Assembly: GCA_965246915.1 (NCBI GenBank)
Contig: CBDFGB010000025.1
Location: 62,001-126,000, forward strand
From: CAVRQM01 sp965246915
GTDB taxonomy: Bacteria > Pseudomonadota > Alphaproteobacteria > Acetobacterales > Acetobacteraceae
Direction: 5' to 3'
Length of the DNA stretch: 64,000 nucleotides
Below are positions 8,222 to 17,164 of this stretch, in pieces; within the stretch, counting starts at the first letter, position 1; each line of letters opens with the position of its first letter. Position numbers and translations under genes: made by a program. The notes beneath the pieces are model-generated. The model did not search any database. It saw only the letters and a program-made list of their open reading frames with translations, and was not told the DNA's origin.

Positions 8222-8560
8222 TCAGTAGCGTTTATACGGCAGGAACTTCCCGCTCATCGTGATGCGCACGCGGTCGCCTTTCTGGTCGGCTGCCGCTCCA
8301 GCGTCATGTCGAAATCGATCGCGCTCATGATGCCGTCGCCGAACTCCTCGCCGATCATCTCCTTCCACGTCGTCCCGTACACCAGCACCAGCTCGTAGAA
8401 GCGGTAGATCAGCGGGTCGGTCGGAACGTCGGTCGGCAGCGACCCGCGATACGGGATCGCCTGCAAGGTCTGGACATCCGCCTCGTCCAGCTCGAACAGC
8501 CGGCCTGCTGGTTCCCGCCTTCCGCGACTGGCTCGACGCCATGCCGCGAAGGTCGGCGGC
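8222..8560 (-). pseudogene. cynS: Cyanase C-terminal remnant, truncated and frameshifted
   Basis: On the minus strand the cyanase catalytic domain is clear: LDEADVQTLQ, PYRGSLPTDVPTDPLIYRFY, VYGTTWKEMI and FGDGIMSAIDFDM. The active-site Arg and Glu (YRFYE) and Ser (MSAID) are kept. After LERQP a one-base loss changes frame, and the ending GDRVRITMSGKFLPYKRY lies in the new frame. No N-terminal helix-turn-helix half is recognisable upstream. Cyanase turns cyanate plus bicarbonate into ammonia and CO2. This copy should be inactive. Confidence 0.82.
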
Positions 8561-8678
8561 AACACACAACACAGCGGCTTCGACGTGGACAACGGGCGGA
8601 TTTGCCAGAAGGCGTGGGTGACGAGCTGAACTCGGCCACCAGGTCCAGGCGATCGGGTGGACCTGGCGCGGATCCAGT

Positions 8679-9335
8679 TCAATCCTCCGAATACCGCTGC
8701 TCCGTCCAGGGGTCGCCGCGGTCGTGATACCCGCGCAGTTCCCAGAAGCCGGCGCGGTCGGTGCCGACGATCTCGATCCCCTCCAACCATTTGGCGCTCT
8801 TCCAGAGATACAGATGCGGCACGATCAGCCGCATCGGCCCGCCATGTTCCCGCGACAAGGGGGCGCCCTGCCAGGAATGCGCCAGGATCGCGTCCTCGGC
8901 GGCGAAATCATCCAGCGGCAGATTGGTCGTATAGCCGTCATGGCTGTGCAACACGACGAACTTCGCGTCCGGCCGCGGGTCGACCACGGCCAGCAGATCG
9001 CGGGTCGACACGCCGTCCCATGCATTGTCGTAACGCGACCACGTCGTCACGCAATGGATATCGGTGGTCTCGCGGGTCTGCTTCTGTGCCCGGAAGCCCG
9101 TCCAGTCCCATTCGACGGGATACGACACCGCTCCGAACACCCGCAGACGCCACGTCTCGATCGGCACGTGCGGCTGGTTCCCAAGATCAAGGACCGGCCA
9201 GTCGCGCACCACATGCTGGCCGGGCGGCAGACGCTCGGTCGCCGCCCGGGCTACACGGGCGGTGAGAAAACGCCCCTCCCGAGCCCAGCGCTGTTTTGTG
9301 GTGGTGAGTTTGGTCTTCGTGGCATCCTGATCCAT
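8679..9335 (-). CDS. Sulfite-oxidase-like molybdopterin oxidoreductase
   Basis: This 218-aa protein has the oxidoreductase molybdopterin-binding fold of the YedY/sulfite oxidase superfamily. DIHCVTTWSRYDN holds the Mo-ligand cysteine, and GYTTNLPLDD, HGGPMRLIVPHLYLWKSAKW and the terminal GYHDRGDPWTEQRY are typical of the short cytoplasmic branch. There is no Tat or Sec signal, so it is probably cytoplasmic. It is transcribed away from the FrhB-like gene. Its electron acceptor and substrate are unknown. Confidence 0.9.
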   Translation of the reverse strand: MDQDATKTKLTTTKQRWAREGRFLTARVARAATERLPPGQHVVRDWPVLDLGNQPHVPIETWRLRVFGAVSYPVEWDWTGFRAQKQTRETTDIHCVTTWSRYDNAWDGVSTRDLLAVVDPRPDAKFVVLHSHDGYTTNLPLDDFAAEDAILAHSWQGAPLSREHGGPMRLIVPHLYLWKSAKWLEGIEIVGTDRAGFWELRGYHDRGDPWTEQRYSED

Positions 9336-9424
9336 CTCGGCCCTTCCTGGTCACCACCATCCTAGGCCGCGCGGGCGCGCAAATCATCCCTGGCGGCGCG
9401 CCCGTCCGCTGGTAGCCTGGCGGC

Positions 9425-10678
9425 ATGAACACCGACGGACTGCACGCCGAAGAGATCGGCCCGGCCGCGCCGCGAACTCTCTGCACCGATTGCGGCATCT
9501 CCCGCTCGCCCGAGCCGAAACGGTGTGGCCATGCCTGCCAGTTCATCCAGCCCGACTACCCAGGGCTTGAGACAGCCGTGCACGGCCGTCCCCGCGATCC
9601 GTCCCGCCGCGATGAGGTCTTCTTCGGCCCGCTGCGCCGCATGTGGCGCGCCTCGCTCAAATCGCCGAGGCAGGGGGCGCAGTGGACCGGCATCGCCACC
9701 CGCATCGGTGAACGGCTGTTGGAGACCGGCGCGGTTGACGCGGTGCTGACCATGGCGCCCGATCCCGCCGATCGCTGGCGACCGATGCCCGTTCTGGTGA
9801 CGAAGGCCTCCGACATGGCGAAATGCCGCGGCATGCGCATGGGCTACGCGCCGCTGCTCGCACTGCTGGAGCCAGCGCGGACGCGGGGATATCGCCGCCT
9901 CGCGGTCATCGGCATCCCCTGCCAGGTCTATGCACTCCGCGCGCTGGAGGCCGAACTCGGGTTCGAGCGGCTCTATGTTATCGGTACGCCCTGTTCGGAC
10001 AATACGACGACCGAGCGCTTTCACGAGTTTCTGGGGCTGCTGGCGGAGGACCCCGACAGCGTCACATATCTGGAGTTCCGCGCCGACTATCACGTCGAGC
10101 TGCGTTTCACGGATGGCCGCGTACGCGAAATCCCCTTTTTGAAACTACCGATCTCGAAGTTGCCGCGCGACTTTTTTCCGCTGACCTGCCGAACTTGCGT
10201 CGACTACACGAACGTTCTGTCCGATATCACTGTGGGCTACATGGCTGGGCAGGGTGAGCAGTGGCTCATTGTCCGCAACGCGCGGGGCGAGGAGCTGCTG
10301 GGCCTGCTCCGCGACGAGGTGCGCCTCTCCGTCCCGGGCAGCGCCGGCAAGCGCGCCGGCGCGGTGCGCGGGTTCCTTGCCAATGTCGAGCGGGCGGCCG
10401 GCGGCCTACCGCTGCGGAGCATGCCGAATTGGCTGCGGCCGCTGATGGGCTGGCTGATGCCGCGGATCGGGCCGCGCGGGCTGGAGTTCGCCCGCACTCG
10501 TGTCGAGATGAAAGCTTGCGAAACGATCGTGCATCTGCGTCGCGAACAGCCGAGGCGGATGCGGGCGATGGTGCCGGCGCATGTCTGGGCGCTCGTACGG
10601 CCGTATGGGCTGGCCGCCCGCGACGGCGAGACCCACGGCCGCGTCGAGGAGCGACAGATCGACAACGACGGCCTGTAG
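9425..10678 (+). CDS. Coenzyme F420 hydrogenase/dehydrogenase beta-subunit family protein, BciB/HCAR-like
   Basis: This is a 417-aa iron-sulfur flavoprotein of the FrhB family. It has an N-terminal CTDCGISRSPEPKRCGHAC cluster region, a central domain with AVIGIPCQVYALR and GTPCSDNTTTERF, and a further pair in FFPLTCRTCVDYTN. This arrangement matches the branch that includes BciB (8-vinyl reductase of bacteriochlorophyll synthesis) and plant HCAR, which use ferredoxin rather than F420. A role in pigment or tetrapyrrole reduction is therefore possible. No other pigment genes are in the window, so I leave the symbol blank. Confidence 0.75.
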   Translation: MNTDGLHAEEIGPAAPRTLCTDCGISRSPEPKRCGHACQFIQPDYPGLETAVHGRPRDPSRRDEVFFGPLRRMWRASLKSPRQGAQWTGIATRIGERLLETGAVDAVLTMAPDPADRWRPMPVLVTKASDMAKCRGMRMGYAPLLALLEPARTRGYRRLAVIGIPCQVYALRALEAELGFERLYVIGTPCSDNTTTERFHEFLGLLAEDPDSVTYLEFRADYHVELRFTDGRVREIPFLKLPISKLPRDFFPLTCRTCVDYTNVLSDITVGYMAGQGEQWLIVRNARGEELLGLLRDEVRLSVPGSAGKRAGAVRGFLANVERAAGGLPLRSMPNWLRPLMGWLMPRIGPRGLEFARTRVEMKACETIVHLRREQPRRMRAMVPAHVWALVRPYGLAARDGETHGRVEERQIDNDGL

Positions 10679-10734
10679 GGCCACCGCCCGTTCCGAATGA
10701 AAGACATCCATCCCGTTCGCTCCGCGCAACACAG

Positions 10735-11667
10735 TCAAACGGCACTTGCAACAGTAAAAGAAGCTGCCGGGGTTTGCTTTGCCATGCCCAGCTGCAAGAG
10801 CATCTGCCTGAACGTCTGCGCAGCGGCGGACAGCTTCTTGTCGCTTCGGTGCAGGATGAACCACTGCCGTATGATCGGGAATGTTTTCATTCGCAGGATC
10901 GTTAGGCGTTCCGTCTCGAGCTCCAGCTCGATCGTTTGTGCCGGCACGATCCCGATACCCAAACCGGCCTGAACGGCCTGCTTCACGGCTTCATTCGTGC
11001 TTAGTTCGCAACCAGGGCGGTAGACGATATTGTGCGCGGCGAAGTGACGTTCCACCGCCGCTCTCGTTCCCGATCCAACCTCGCGAAGAACCAGCGTCTC
11101 GTTCTCAAATTCATCGACGTTCGATGTGCGGGATGTTGCCAGTCTGTGGCCTGGCGCGGCGACCACGACGAGTGGATTGTCGGAGAAATATTGGGCGCTC
11201 AGTCCGGCATCTCCCGGCGGCTGCCCGGTGATCGCCAAGTCGACGCGGTGGTCGGCGAGTGCGGCCAGGACGGCATCTCGGTTCACCACCTGAAGGGTGA
11301 TCCGCACGCCAGGGTGGCGCGCTGCAAAATCTCCTATGAGCGGCGGGAGGAAATAGTTCGCGGTTGAGACCACGGCGAGTCGCAGCACGCCGCGCTCCAG
11401 GCCGCGGAACTGATCCATCGCGGCGCTCAATTCACCGGTTTGCGCGGCGATCCGGGCGGCATGTCCGCGCAGTTCAAGACCGGCCTCGGTCAGGCACATC
11501 CGTTTGCCGACCTGTTCGACGAGTGTCAGGCCGATGTGGTCCTCGAGTTGCTTGATCTGCATGGAGACCGCCGGCTGGGTGAGACGCAACTCGGTCGCCG
11601 CGCGCGACACTGAACCTTGGCGTGCGACGGCCTCGAAAATCCGCAACTGACGCAACGTGATCTGCAC
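10735..11667 (-). CDS. cbbR: LysR-type regulator of CO2 fixation, CbbR
   Basis: This is a 310-aa LysR regulator divergent from cbbL. The N-terminal helix-turn-helix reads RQLRIFEAVARQGSVSRAA then LTQPAVSMQIKQLE. The C-terminal effector domain contains VVSTANYFLPPLIGDF and LVLREVGSGTRAAVE, both characteristic of CbbR. I place the start at GTG 11667, where GGAG lies 7 bases upstream; ATG 11685 or 11730 would add residues without a good ribosome site. It should bind the intergenic region at 11.8 kb and activate the RuBisCO/carboxysome operon in response to Calvin-cycle metabolites. Confidence 0.9.
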   Translation of the reverse strand: MQITLRQLRIFEAVARQGSVSRAATELRLTQPAVSMQIKQLEDHIGLTLVEQVGKRMCLTEAGLELRGHAARIAAQTGELSAAMDQFRGLERGVLRLAVVSTANYFLPPLIGDFAARHPGVRITLQVVNRDAVLAALADHRVDLAITGQPPGDAGLSAQYFSDNPLVVVAAPGHRLATSRTSNVDEFENETLVLREVGSGTRAAVERHFAAHNIVYRPGCELSTNEAVKQAVQAGLGIGIVPAQTIELELETERLTILRMKTFPIIRQWFILHRSDKKLSAAAQTFRQMLLQLGMAKQTPAASFTVASAV

Positions 11668-11805
11668 GGCCGTTCTCCGCGGCATTTTGAATGTCGGAGA
11701 GGTATCACGGTGGCAGGCAGGAGCCAACATGAAACGCGTAGTCGAGATCTTCGCGGCCTGCGGTCTCCGTCCATCTCACTTGGTGCATTGCAACATAACA
11801 CCTGT

Positions 11806-11840
11806 TGATATTTCTATAAAAACTTCTGATTATTTAATGA
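11806..11840. promoter_or_regulatory. Phased TNA triplets, candidate CbbR operator
   Basis: Four TNA triplets begin at 11806 (TGA), 11817 (TAA), 11827 (TGA) and 11838 (TGA), spaced 11, 10 and 11 bases apart, about one helical turn. The middle pair gives an exact TNA-N7-TNA, the known CbbR half-site pattern. The region is unusually AT-rich for this window and lies between the divergent cbbR and cbbL starts. Confidence 0.6.
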
Positions 11841-11892
11841 CGTGTTTGTCCACTAAGTCTTTTCTGCGCAAATGGTTGCCGAGGAGGGTCGC

Positions 11893-13335
11893 ATGGCGGA
11901 GAAGACTTACCAGGCCGGCGTGAAAGAGTACCGCAAGACCTACTGGACCCCAGACTACGTCCCGCTCGATACCGACCTTCTCGCCGTGTTCAAAGTGGTC
12001 GCACAATCGGGCGTGCCGCGAGAGGAAGCAGCGGCCGCCGTCGCGGCGGAATCGTCGACCGGTACATGGACCACGGTGTGGACCGACCTTCTGACGGACC
12101 TTGAATACTACAAGGGGCGCGCGTATCGCATCGAAGCGGTGCCGGGCGACCCAAACGCATTCTATGCGTTCATCGCATACCCGCTTGACCTTTTCGAAGA
12201 AGGCTCAGTGGTCAACGTTCTCACGTCGCTGGTCGGCAATGTCTTCGGCTTCAAAGCCGTTCGCAGCCTGCGCCTGGAGGACGTCAGGTTTCCTCTGGCC
12301 TATGTGAAGACCTGCGGTGGCCCTCCCAATGGGATCCAACTTGAGCGCGACCGCCTCAACAAGTATGGCCGCCCGCTACTTGGCTGTACGATCAAGCCGA
12401 AGCTTGGTCTCTCCGCAAAGAACTATGGCCGTGCGGTCTATGAGTGTTTGCGCGGCGGTCTCGATTTCACCAAGGACGACGAAAACATCAATAGCCAGCC
12501 GTTCATGCGCTGGCAGCACCGGTTCGAGTTCGTCATGGAGGCGGTGCAGAAGGCGGAGAAGGAGACCGGCGAGCGCAAGGGCCACTATCTCAACTGCACC
12601 GCGCCCACTCCGGAGGAGATGTACAAGCGCGCCGAGTTCGCCAAATCCCTCGGCGCGCCGATCATCATGCACGACTTCCTGACCGCCGGCTTCACCGCCA
12701 ACACGGGGCTGGCGAATTGGTGCCGGGAGAACGGCATGCTGCTGCATATCCATCGTGCGATGCATGCTGTGCTGGACCGCAACCCGATGCACGGCATCCA
12801 TTTCCGTGTGCTGACGAAATGTTTGCGTCTATCTGGTGGCGACCATCTGCATTCCGGCACCGTCGTCGGCAAACTCGAGGGAGACCGCGAAGCCACCATC
12901 GGTTGGGTGGATATCATGCGCGAACCGTTCATCCCGGAAAACCGAGCACGCGGGATCTTCTTCGACCAGGACTGGGGTCCAATGCCTGGTGTCATGCCTG
13001 TCGCCTCGGGTGGCATCCATGTCTGGCACATGCCGGCGCTGACCGCGATCTTCGGTGACGATGCCTGCTTCCAGTTCGGTGGGGGAACGCTCGGACACCC
13101 TTGGGGCAACGCCGCCGGTGCGCACGCCAATCGCGTGGCGCTGGAGGCGTGCGTGGAGGCGCGCAACACCGGCCGCCAGGTGGAGCGCGAGGGCCGTCAG
13201 ATCCTCGAGGAAGCCGCGCAGAATTCACCCGAGCTGAAGATCGCGATGGAGACGTGGAAGGAAATCAAGTTCGAGTTCGATACCGTGGACAAGCTGGATA
13301 CCTCCGGACCCGGGCTCCGCGTGGTCAACGGCTAG
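11893..13335 (+). CDS. cbbL: RuBisCO large subunit, form IA (carboxysomal)
   Basis: This is a full-length 480-aa large subunit, the carboxylase that fixes CO2 onto ribulose bisphosphate. Seen directly are GTWTTVWTD, KPKLGLSAKNYGRAVYECLR, GLDFTKDDEN with the carbamylated Lys at residue 194, the catalytic HIHRAMHAV and RLSGGDHLHSGTVVGKLEGD. GAGGAGG lies just before ATG 11893. It is followed directly by cbbS and csoS2, which assigns it to the alpha-carboxysome form IA group. It should be packaged in the shell and held there by CsoS2. Confidence 0.98.
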   Translation: MAEKTYQAGVKEYRKTYWTPDYVPLDTDLLAVFKVVAQSGVPREEAAAAVAAESSTGTWTTVWTDLLTDLEYYKGRAYRIEAVPGDPNAFYAFIAYPLDLFEEGSVVNVLTSLVGNVFGFKAVRSLRLEDVRFPLAYVKTCGGPPNGIQLERDRLNKYGRPLLGCTIKPKLGLSAKNYGRAVYECLRGGLDFTKDDENINSQPFMRWQHRFEFVMEAVQKAEKETGERKGHYLNCTAPTPEEMYKRAEFAKSLGAPIIMHDFLTAGFTANTGLANWCRENGMLLHIHRAMHAVLDRNPMHGIHFRVLTKCLRLSGGDHLHSGTVVGKLEGDREATIGWVDIMREPFIPENRARGIFFDQDWGPMPGVMPVASGGIHVWHMPALTAIFGDDACFQFGGGTLGHPWGNAAGAHANRVALEACVEARNTGRQVEREGRQILEEAAQNSPELKIAMETWKEIKFEFDTVDKLDTSGPGLRVVNG

Positions 13336-13371
13336 ACGAAACCTGCACCCAAGTCCTCCGGAGCGACACCG

Positions 13372-13713
13372 ATGTCAGAGACTCTTGCATACAAGACGAC
13401 CGAGCGCCGCGGAGAGACGTTCTCCTACCTGCCGCCCATGACACCGGAGCGGCTGCGCAAGCAGATCGCATACCTCCTTCAGCAGAACTGGAATCCGGCG
13501 ATCGAACACACCGAGCCGGAGAAGGCGTTCTCCAGTTTCTGGTATCTGTGGAAGCTGCCATTCTTCGGCGAAAGGTCGGTCGAGAAGGTGCTCGCCGAGT
13601 TGGAAGCGTGCCACCGCGCGAATCCGGGCCACCATGTCAGGCTGCTCGGCTACGACAACTATACGCAGTCACAGGGCACCGCTTTCATCGTCTACCGTGC
13701 CGGCGGGCGTTGA
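13372..13713 (+). CDS. cbbS: RuBisCO small subunit
   Basis: This 113-aa small subunit lacks the long N-terminal insertions of plant forms. Motifs include TFSYLPPMTPERLRKQIAYL, NPAIEHTEPE, SFWYLWKLPFFG and HHVRLLGYDNYTQSQG. It assembles with CbbL into the L8S8 enzyme. It lies 36 bases after cbbL and just before csoS2. Confidence 0.97.
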   Translation: MSETLAYKTTERRGETFSYLPPMTPERLRKQIAYLLQQNWNPAIEHTEPEKAFSSFWYLWKLPFFGERSVEKVLAELEACHRANPGHHVRLLGYDNYTQSQGTAFIVYRAGGR

Positions 13714-13721
13714 GCGTCAAC

Positions 13722-15584
13722 ATGGGCAGTGAAATTCTGAATGCGCCCACCGGGCGAGCCGCGTCGATCGCCCGTCGGCTGGCTTTGTCTGCCGGCAAAA
13801 CAAGGCTGCCGCCGCCGACCGAACGTGTTCGCAACGGGTTGCGCAGCGCAGGGCTTTCGGCTCTCGGTGGCGAGCACGCGATTGCCGAAGCAGGGCCGAT
13901 GGGCCGCGCCGACCGCGTCGCGCCAAACCCGGTCGTGCCGTCGCTGGCCAAGCTCTCCGGCCGTTCGGCGTCCATCCAGCGCCGCCAACTGCTCTCCGCC
14001 GGCAAGCAGGCGCTGCTGTCCCATATCGCATTTACAGCCCCCGGTACCGAGGCCGCTCCCCAACCGAGCCAGGAGCCCCGCCTTGGCGCTTTGGACTACG
14101 CACCGAAGGTCGTGGCCTCCAAAACGCAGCGCAATCAGCGCGTGACTGGCCTGCGCATCGGTCAGGGCGCGCACGTGACGGGAGACAAGCGAGGAACTGC
14201 ACAGCCAATTTCGGGCACCCAATACATCGGTGCCGAGACGGCCGCCGGCTGGCGCGCTGGCGGCCCCAAGGTTGGGCATGCGCGAACCGAAGCCGGACAG
14301 GTCGTCTCTGGAACTCTGATCCGCAGCGCCGTGCGGGTGACCGGCGACGAAGCCGGGGGCCGCGTCACCATCACGGGAGAGGCCGACCAGCGCGCAGAAG
14401 ACGACGTGACGACCCGCGCAAGTCAGGGCGCCTCTCCCGTCGCGCAGTTCCACCGGCAGGCCAGCCCGCACGGCAGCACCGTGCTCGGCACCAATCTCGG
14501 CCGCGCGGCAGGCCGGATGGGTTCGCGGGATCGCGCGCGCAAACCGTTCGTCGAGGTGACCGAGACCGGCCTGCCGATCACCGGCTCCGCGGTGGGGCGC
14601 AGTGTTCGTCTGACGGGGGATGAGGACGGAGCATGCCGTCACGTGACGGGTACGCAATACTTGGCCCCCGCGCGGCGACAGACAGAATGCGGTTTCATGG
14701 GCGGCGGCACGGCGCCTGCCGAACATATCGGCGCGGACCGGCCCGACCCCGTGACGGGCGGCAAGGTGGCGGTGGCCAAAAGCTGGGGCGGCCAGCGCAT
14801 CACCGGCATCGACGTGGAACACGACGCGCGCGTGACGGGCGATGCACAAGGCGGCTGCGCCACTTTGACGGGCAGTCAGTACCAGGGCCTCACCACGGCC
14901 GAACGCTGGTGCGACCCCAGCGTAGCGGGGGACGCGGCCTCCGTTCGGGTAAACCGTGATGCGACGACCTCGGTCACCGGAAACGCCGCGCGCCATGACG
15001 GCCTGGTCACCGGTGCCGCACGCGGCGCCGCGCGCGAGATCACCGGCACCTCCTACGGCCGCGTCGACCCCCCAGCAGTCGCGCCCGTGGCGGACCGGGT
15101 CGCACACATCGACGAGCGCTTCTCCATCACATCGCCGCAGCGGGCCGCGCATCTGCGTGCAGGCCCAGCGGACCCGCCGTCGGCTGATCGCGGCGGTCGC
15201 ATCACGGGCTCTTTTGCCGTCGGTGGCGGGAAAGTCACTGGTAACCTAGAGTTTCTTGGCAAACGGCGCGGTCACGATCCGGCCGCGAAACCCGCGCATC
15301 AGCGGGTGAGCGGGGAGGGTCGTGTCGGCGGCGAGGGAGGTCCCGCGGGACGCGTCACCGGTCATTCCTGGGCCGACAACCGCCACGTCACTGGCACCGA
15401 AGGCACCTTCGCCTCAGGTCGAAACCCGACCGAGCGGTCCGGTCAGCCGGTCACGTTCGCGGGCGCCAGGACCTTCAGGGGCGCGGAGCGCCTGCCGGAG
15501 CCGAACCAGTTGGTCACCGGGATGTTTGGCTCGTTCTCCAAGACGAACGCCCGCGTCACTTTGTCCGGTGGAGCCCAGACGTGA
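13722..15584 (+). CDS. csoS2: Alpha-carboxysome scaffold protein CsoS2, short form
   Basis: This is the disordered scaffold that links RuBisCO to the shell, 620 aa from ATG 13722; the frame is open further upstream only through cbbS. The N-terminal region has two basic repeats, SIARRLALSAGK (about residue 15) and SIQRRQLLSAGK (about 84), the type that binds RuBisCO. From about residue 138 come middle-region modules with paired ITG/VTG motifs, such as VTGLRIGQGAHVTGD and ITGSAVGRSVRLTGDE. The C-terminus has RVTGHSW and ends QLVTGMFGSFSKT...VTLSGGAQT, the shell-anchoring type. It is shorter than the roughly 870-aa Halothiobacillus protein, mainly through fewer repeats. Confidence 0.93.
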   Translation: MGSEILNAPTGRAASIARRLALSAGKTRLPPPTERVRNGLRSAGLSALGGEHAIAEAGPMGRADRVAPNPVVPSLAKLSGRSASIQRRQLLSAGKQALLSHIAFTAPGTEAAPQPSQEPRLGALDYAPKVVASKTQRNQRVTGLRIGQGAHVTGDKRGTAQPISGTQYIGAETAAGWRAGGPKVGHARTEAGQVVSGTLIRSAVRVTGDEAGGRVTITGEADQRAEDDVTTRASQGASPVAQFHRQASPHGSTVLGTNLGRAAGRMGSRDRARKPFVEVTETGLPITGSAVGRSVRLTGDEDGACRHVTGTQYLAPARRQTECGFMGGGTAPAEHIGADRPDPVTGGKVAVAKSWGGQRITGIDVEHDARVTGDAQGGCATLTGSQYQGLTTAERWCDPSVAGDAASVRVNRDATTSVTGNAARHDGLVTGAARGAAREITGTSYGRVDPPAVAPVADRVAHIDERFSITSPQRAAHLRAGPADPPSADRGGRITGSFAVGGGKVTGNLEFLGKRRGHDPAAKPAHQRVSGEGRVGGEGGPAGRVTGHSWADNRHVTGTEGTFASGRNPTERSGQPVTFAGARTFRGAERLPEPNQLVTGMFGSFSKTNARVTLSGGAQT

Positions 15585-17164
15585 ACCGGCAGGGATTGAT
15601 GGCGGCCCGGCGGGCCAGCGCGGGTCCGGTCACTCACTGGCAGCGTGTCATGGCGGACGCCGACTGGAACAGCCAGCCCGCGCCGACTCCGACGCCGGCG
15701 TTTCGCACCGGCCCGACGCGGGCGGACTGGCCGGCCCAGCTCCATCAGACGGCCGGCATGCACCCCTTTGCCGACCCCGCGAACAGCATGGCGCTGCGCC
15801 GACAGGGGGAGGCAATTGACGCTGCTTTCGGGACGATCGAGCCGGTATTGCGGCGTCTTGCGCCGCGACACTTCGACGAGGATTTCCCCGGGCACGCAGT
15901 ACAGGAACTGCGGACGATCGGGATCGATCTATCGCCCAGCCTGTTCGCGGCGCACGTGATGGCGCCACTGAACATGCGCTTCCTGCACGCGCGCTGCGTG
16001 ATCGGAACGTTCTGTCGCTTCATGCGAGAGGGCATCCACGGCAATGGTGCCGAGCGAACCGAGGCTGCGGATACCAGGACACTGATCGGCCGCTGGGGCT
16101 TTCATGCCATTGATGTGTCGCCCTGCGCGGATGGCCGGCTAAGCGGCCTGCTGAACTACATTCTACGCATTCCACCCTCCGTGGTGGCCTACCGTAAGTC
16201 CTACGCGGGTGCATTGTTCAATGTCACGGAATCACTGCGCCATTGGGAGGCGGTGGAACTGCAGCGCTGGCGAAACGCGCAGCCGAACGCGGCCGGCGAG
16301 TCGACCTCGTTTCTCAAGATCGGCGTGTATCACTTCTCCAGCGTCGCCCCCCTTCATCAGGGCTGCGCGGCTCATGGCAGCGACACCGAACGAGCAGCGG
16401 CCACGTTGTTGGAGCGGCTCGAACAGTTCGCCGACGCGGTGCGCAATATCCACGGTCCGACCGCCGGCGTGGCCACACTCATGGTGGGCGTCGACACCGA
16501 CACCGATGCGATCCGCGTGCATGTTCCCGACGGGTATGGGCGCATGGTCAGCGACCGCTTCGTCGACAGCCTGCCCCTCTATGCACAGACCGCCCCGCTC
16601 GCGCGTGAGGCCGCGAAGGAAGCGGTGCGAACCGCCGTTGCGGCCTGCGCCGGCGTGGGGGCGAACGACCCCGCCACTGAAGGGATGCGATGGCTCTGCG
16701 GCTACTTGATCAAAAACAATCTGGCGCAGGTGGCATCGGTGCATCGCGACTTCGGCGGCCACTACAGGGATCAGGGGCACACGGAACGGCTCCTCGTGGT
16801 GGGCGACGCGGTGGATGATGTGCAACTGCGTAACCTCGCGTTCCAGGCACAGATGGAGACCGTGGAGGAAGGTGCCCCCGACATCGACACCGGTGTCGCC
16901 ATTCTGCGCCGCACGCATGAGACGCCCGGGCTCGCCGTACCGGTACTGGTCCATTTCCGACATGATCCGCGCGTTCCCGGGTCTGCGCCCCGCGCCGAGT
17001 TCAAGGCGCGGCGGATGATGACCGCTATCATCAGGCGCTACGCGGGCCTCGCCGAACGCAAGAAGCTGTTTGTGCAAGCGGCGCTACGCGCGGCGGACGG
17101 TTCGGCGCTCCGCATTCTCGATCCCGCGCCGGAAGCTTTGGAGATGTTGGAGGCGCGTGGATGA
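15581..17164 (+). CDS. csoSCA: Carboxysomal carbonic anhydrase CsoSCA (CsoS3)
   Basis: This 527-aa protein is the epsilon/beta-type carbonic anhydrase of the alpha-carboxysome, which turns bicarbonate into CO2 inside the shell. Features are the N-terminal disordered segment with basic residues, the conserved region CVIGTFCRFMREG, and the zinc-site region around IGVYHFSSVAPLHQGCAAHG. GTG 15581 overlaps the csoS2 stop, and a second start, ATG 15599, is possible. The gene ends in an ATGA overlap with csoS4A. Confidence 0.93.
   Translation: MNRQGLMAARRASAGPVTHWQRVMADADWNSQPAPTPTPAFRTGPTRADWPAQLHQTAGMHPFADPANSMALRRQGEAIDAAFGTIEPVLRRLAPRHFDEDFPGHAVQELRTIGIDLSPSLFAAHVMAPLNMRFLHARCVIGTFCRFMREGIHGNGAERTEAADTRTLIGRWGFHAIDVSPCADGRLSGLLNYILRIPPSVVAYRKSYAGALFNVTESLRHWEAVELQRWRNAQPNAAGESTSFLKIGVYHFSSVAPLHQGCAAHGSDTERAAATLLERLEQFADAVRNIHGPTAGVATLMVGVDTDTDAIRVHVPDGYGRMVSDRFVDSLPLYAQTAPLAREAAKEAVRTAVAACAGVGANDPATEGMRWLCGYLIKNNLAQVASVHRDFGGHYRDQGHTERLLVVGDAVDDVQLRNLAFQAQMETVEEGAPDIDTGVAILRRTHETPGLAVPVLVHFRHDPRVPGSAPRAEFKARRMMTAIIRRYAGLAERKKLFVQAALRAADGSALRILDPAPEALEMLEARG

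Noticed and set aside
13101..13721. Upstream extension of the csoS2 frame through cbbS and the end of cbbL
   Set aside because: The extension encodes no CsoS2-like sequence and overlaps two certain genes in other frames; ATG 13722 gives the family start.
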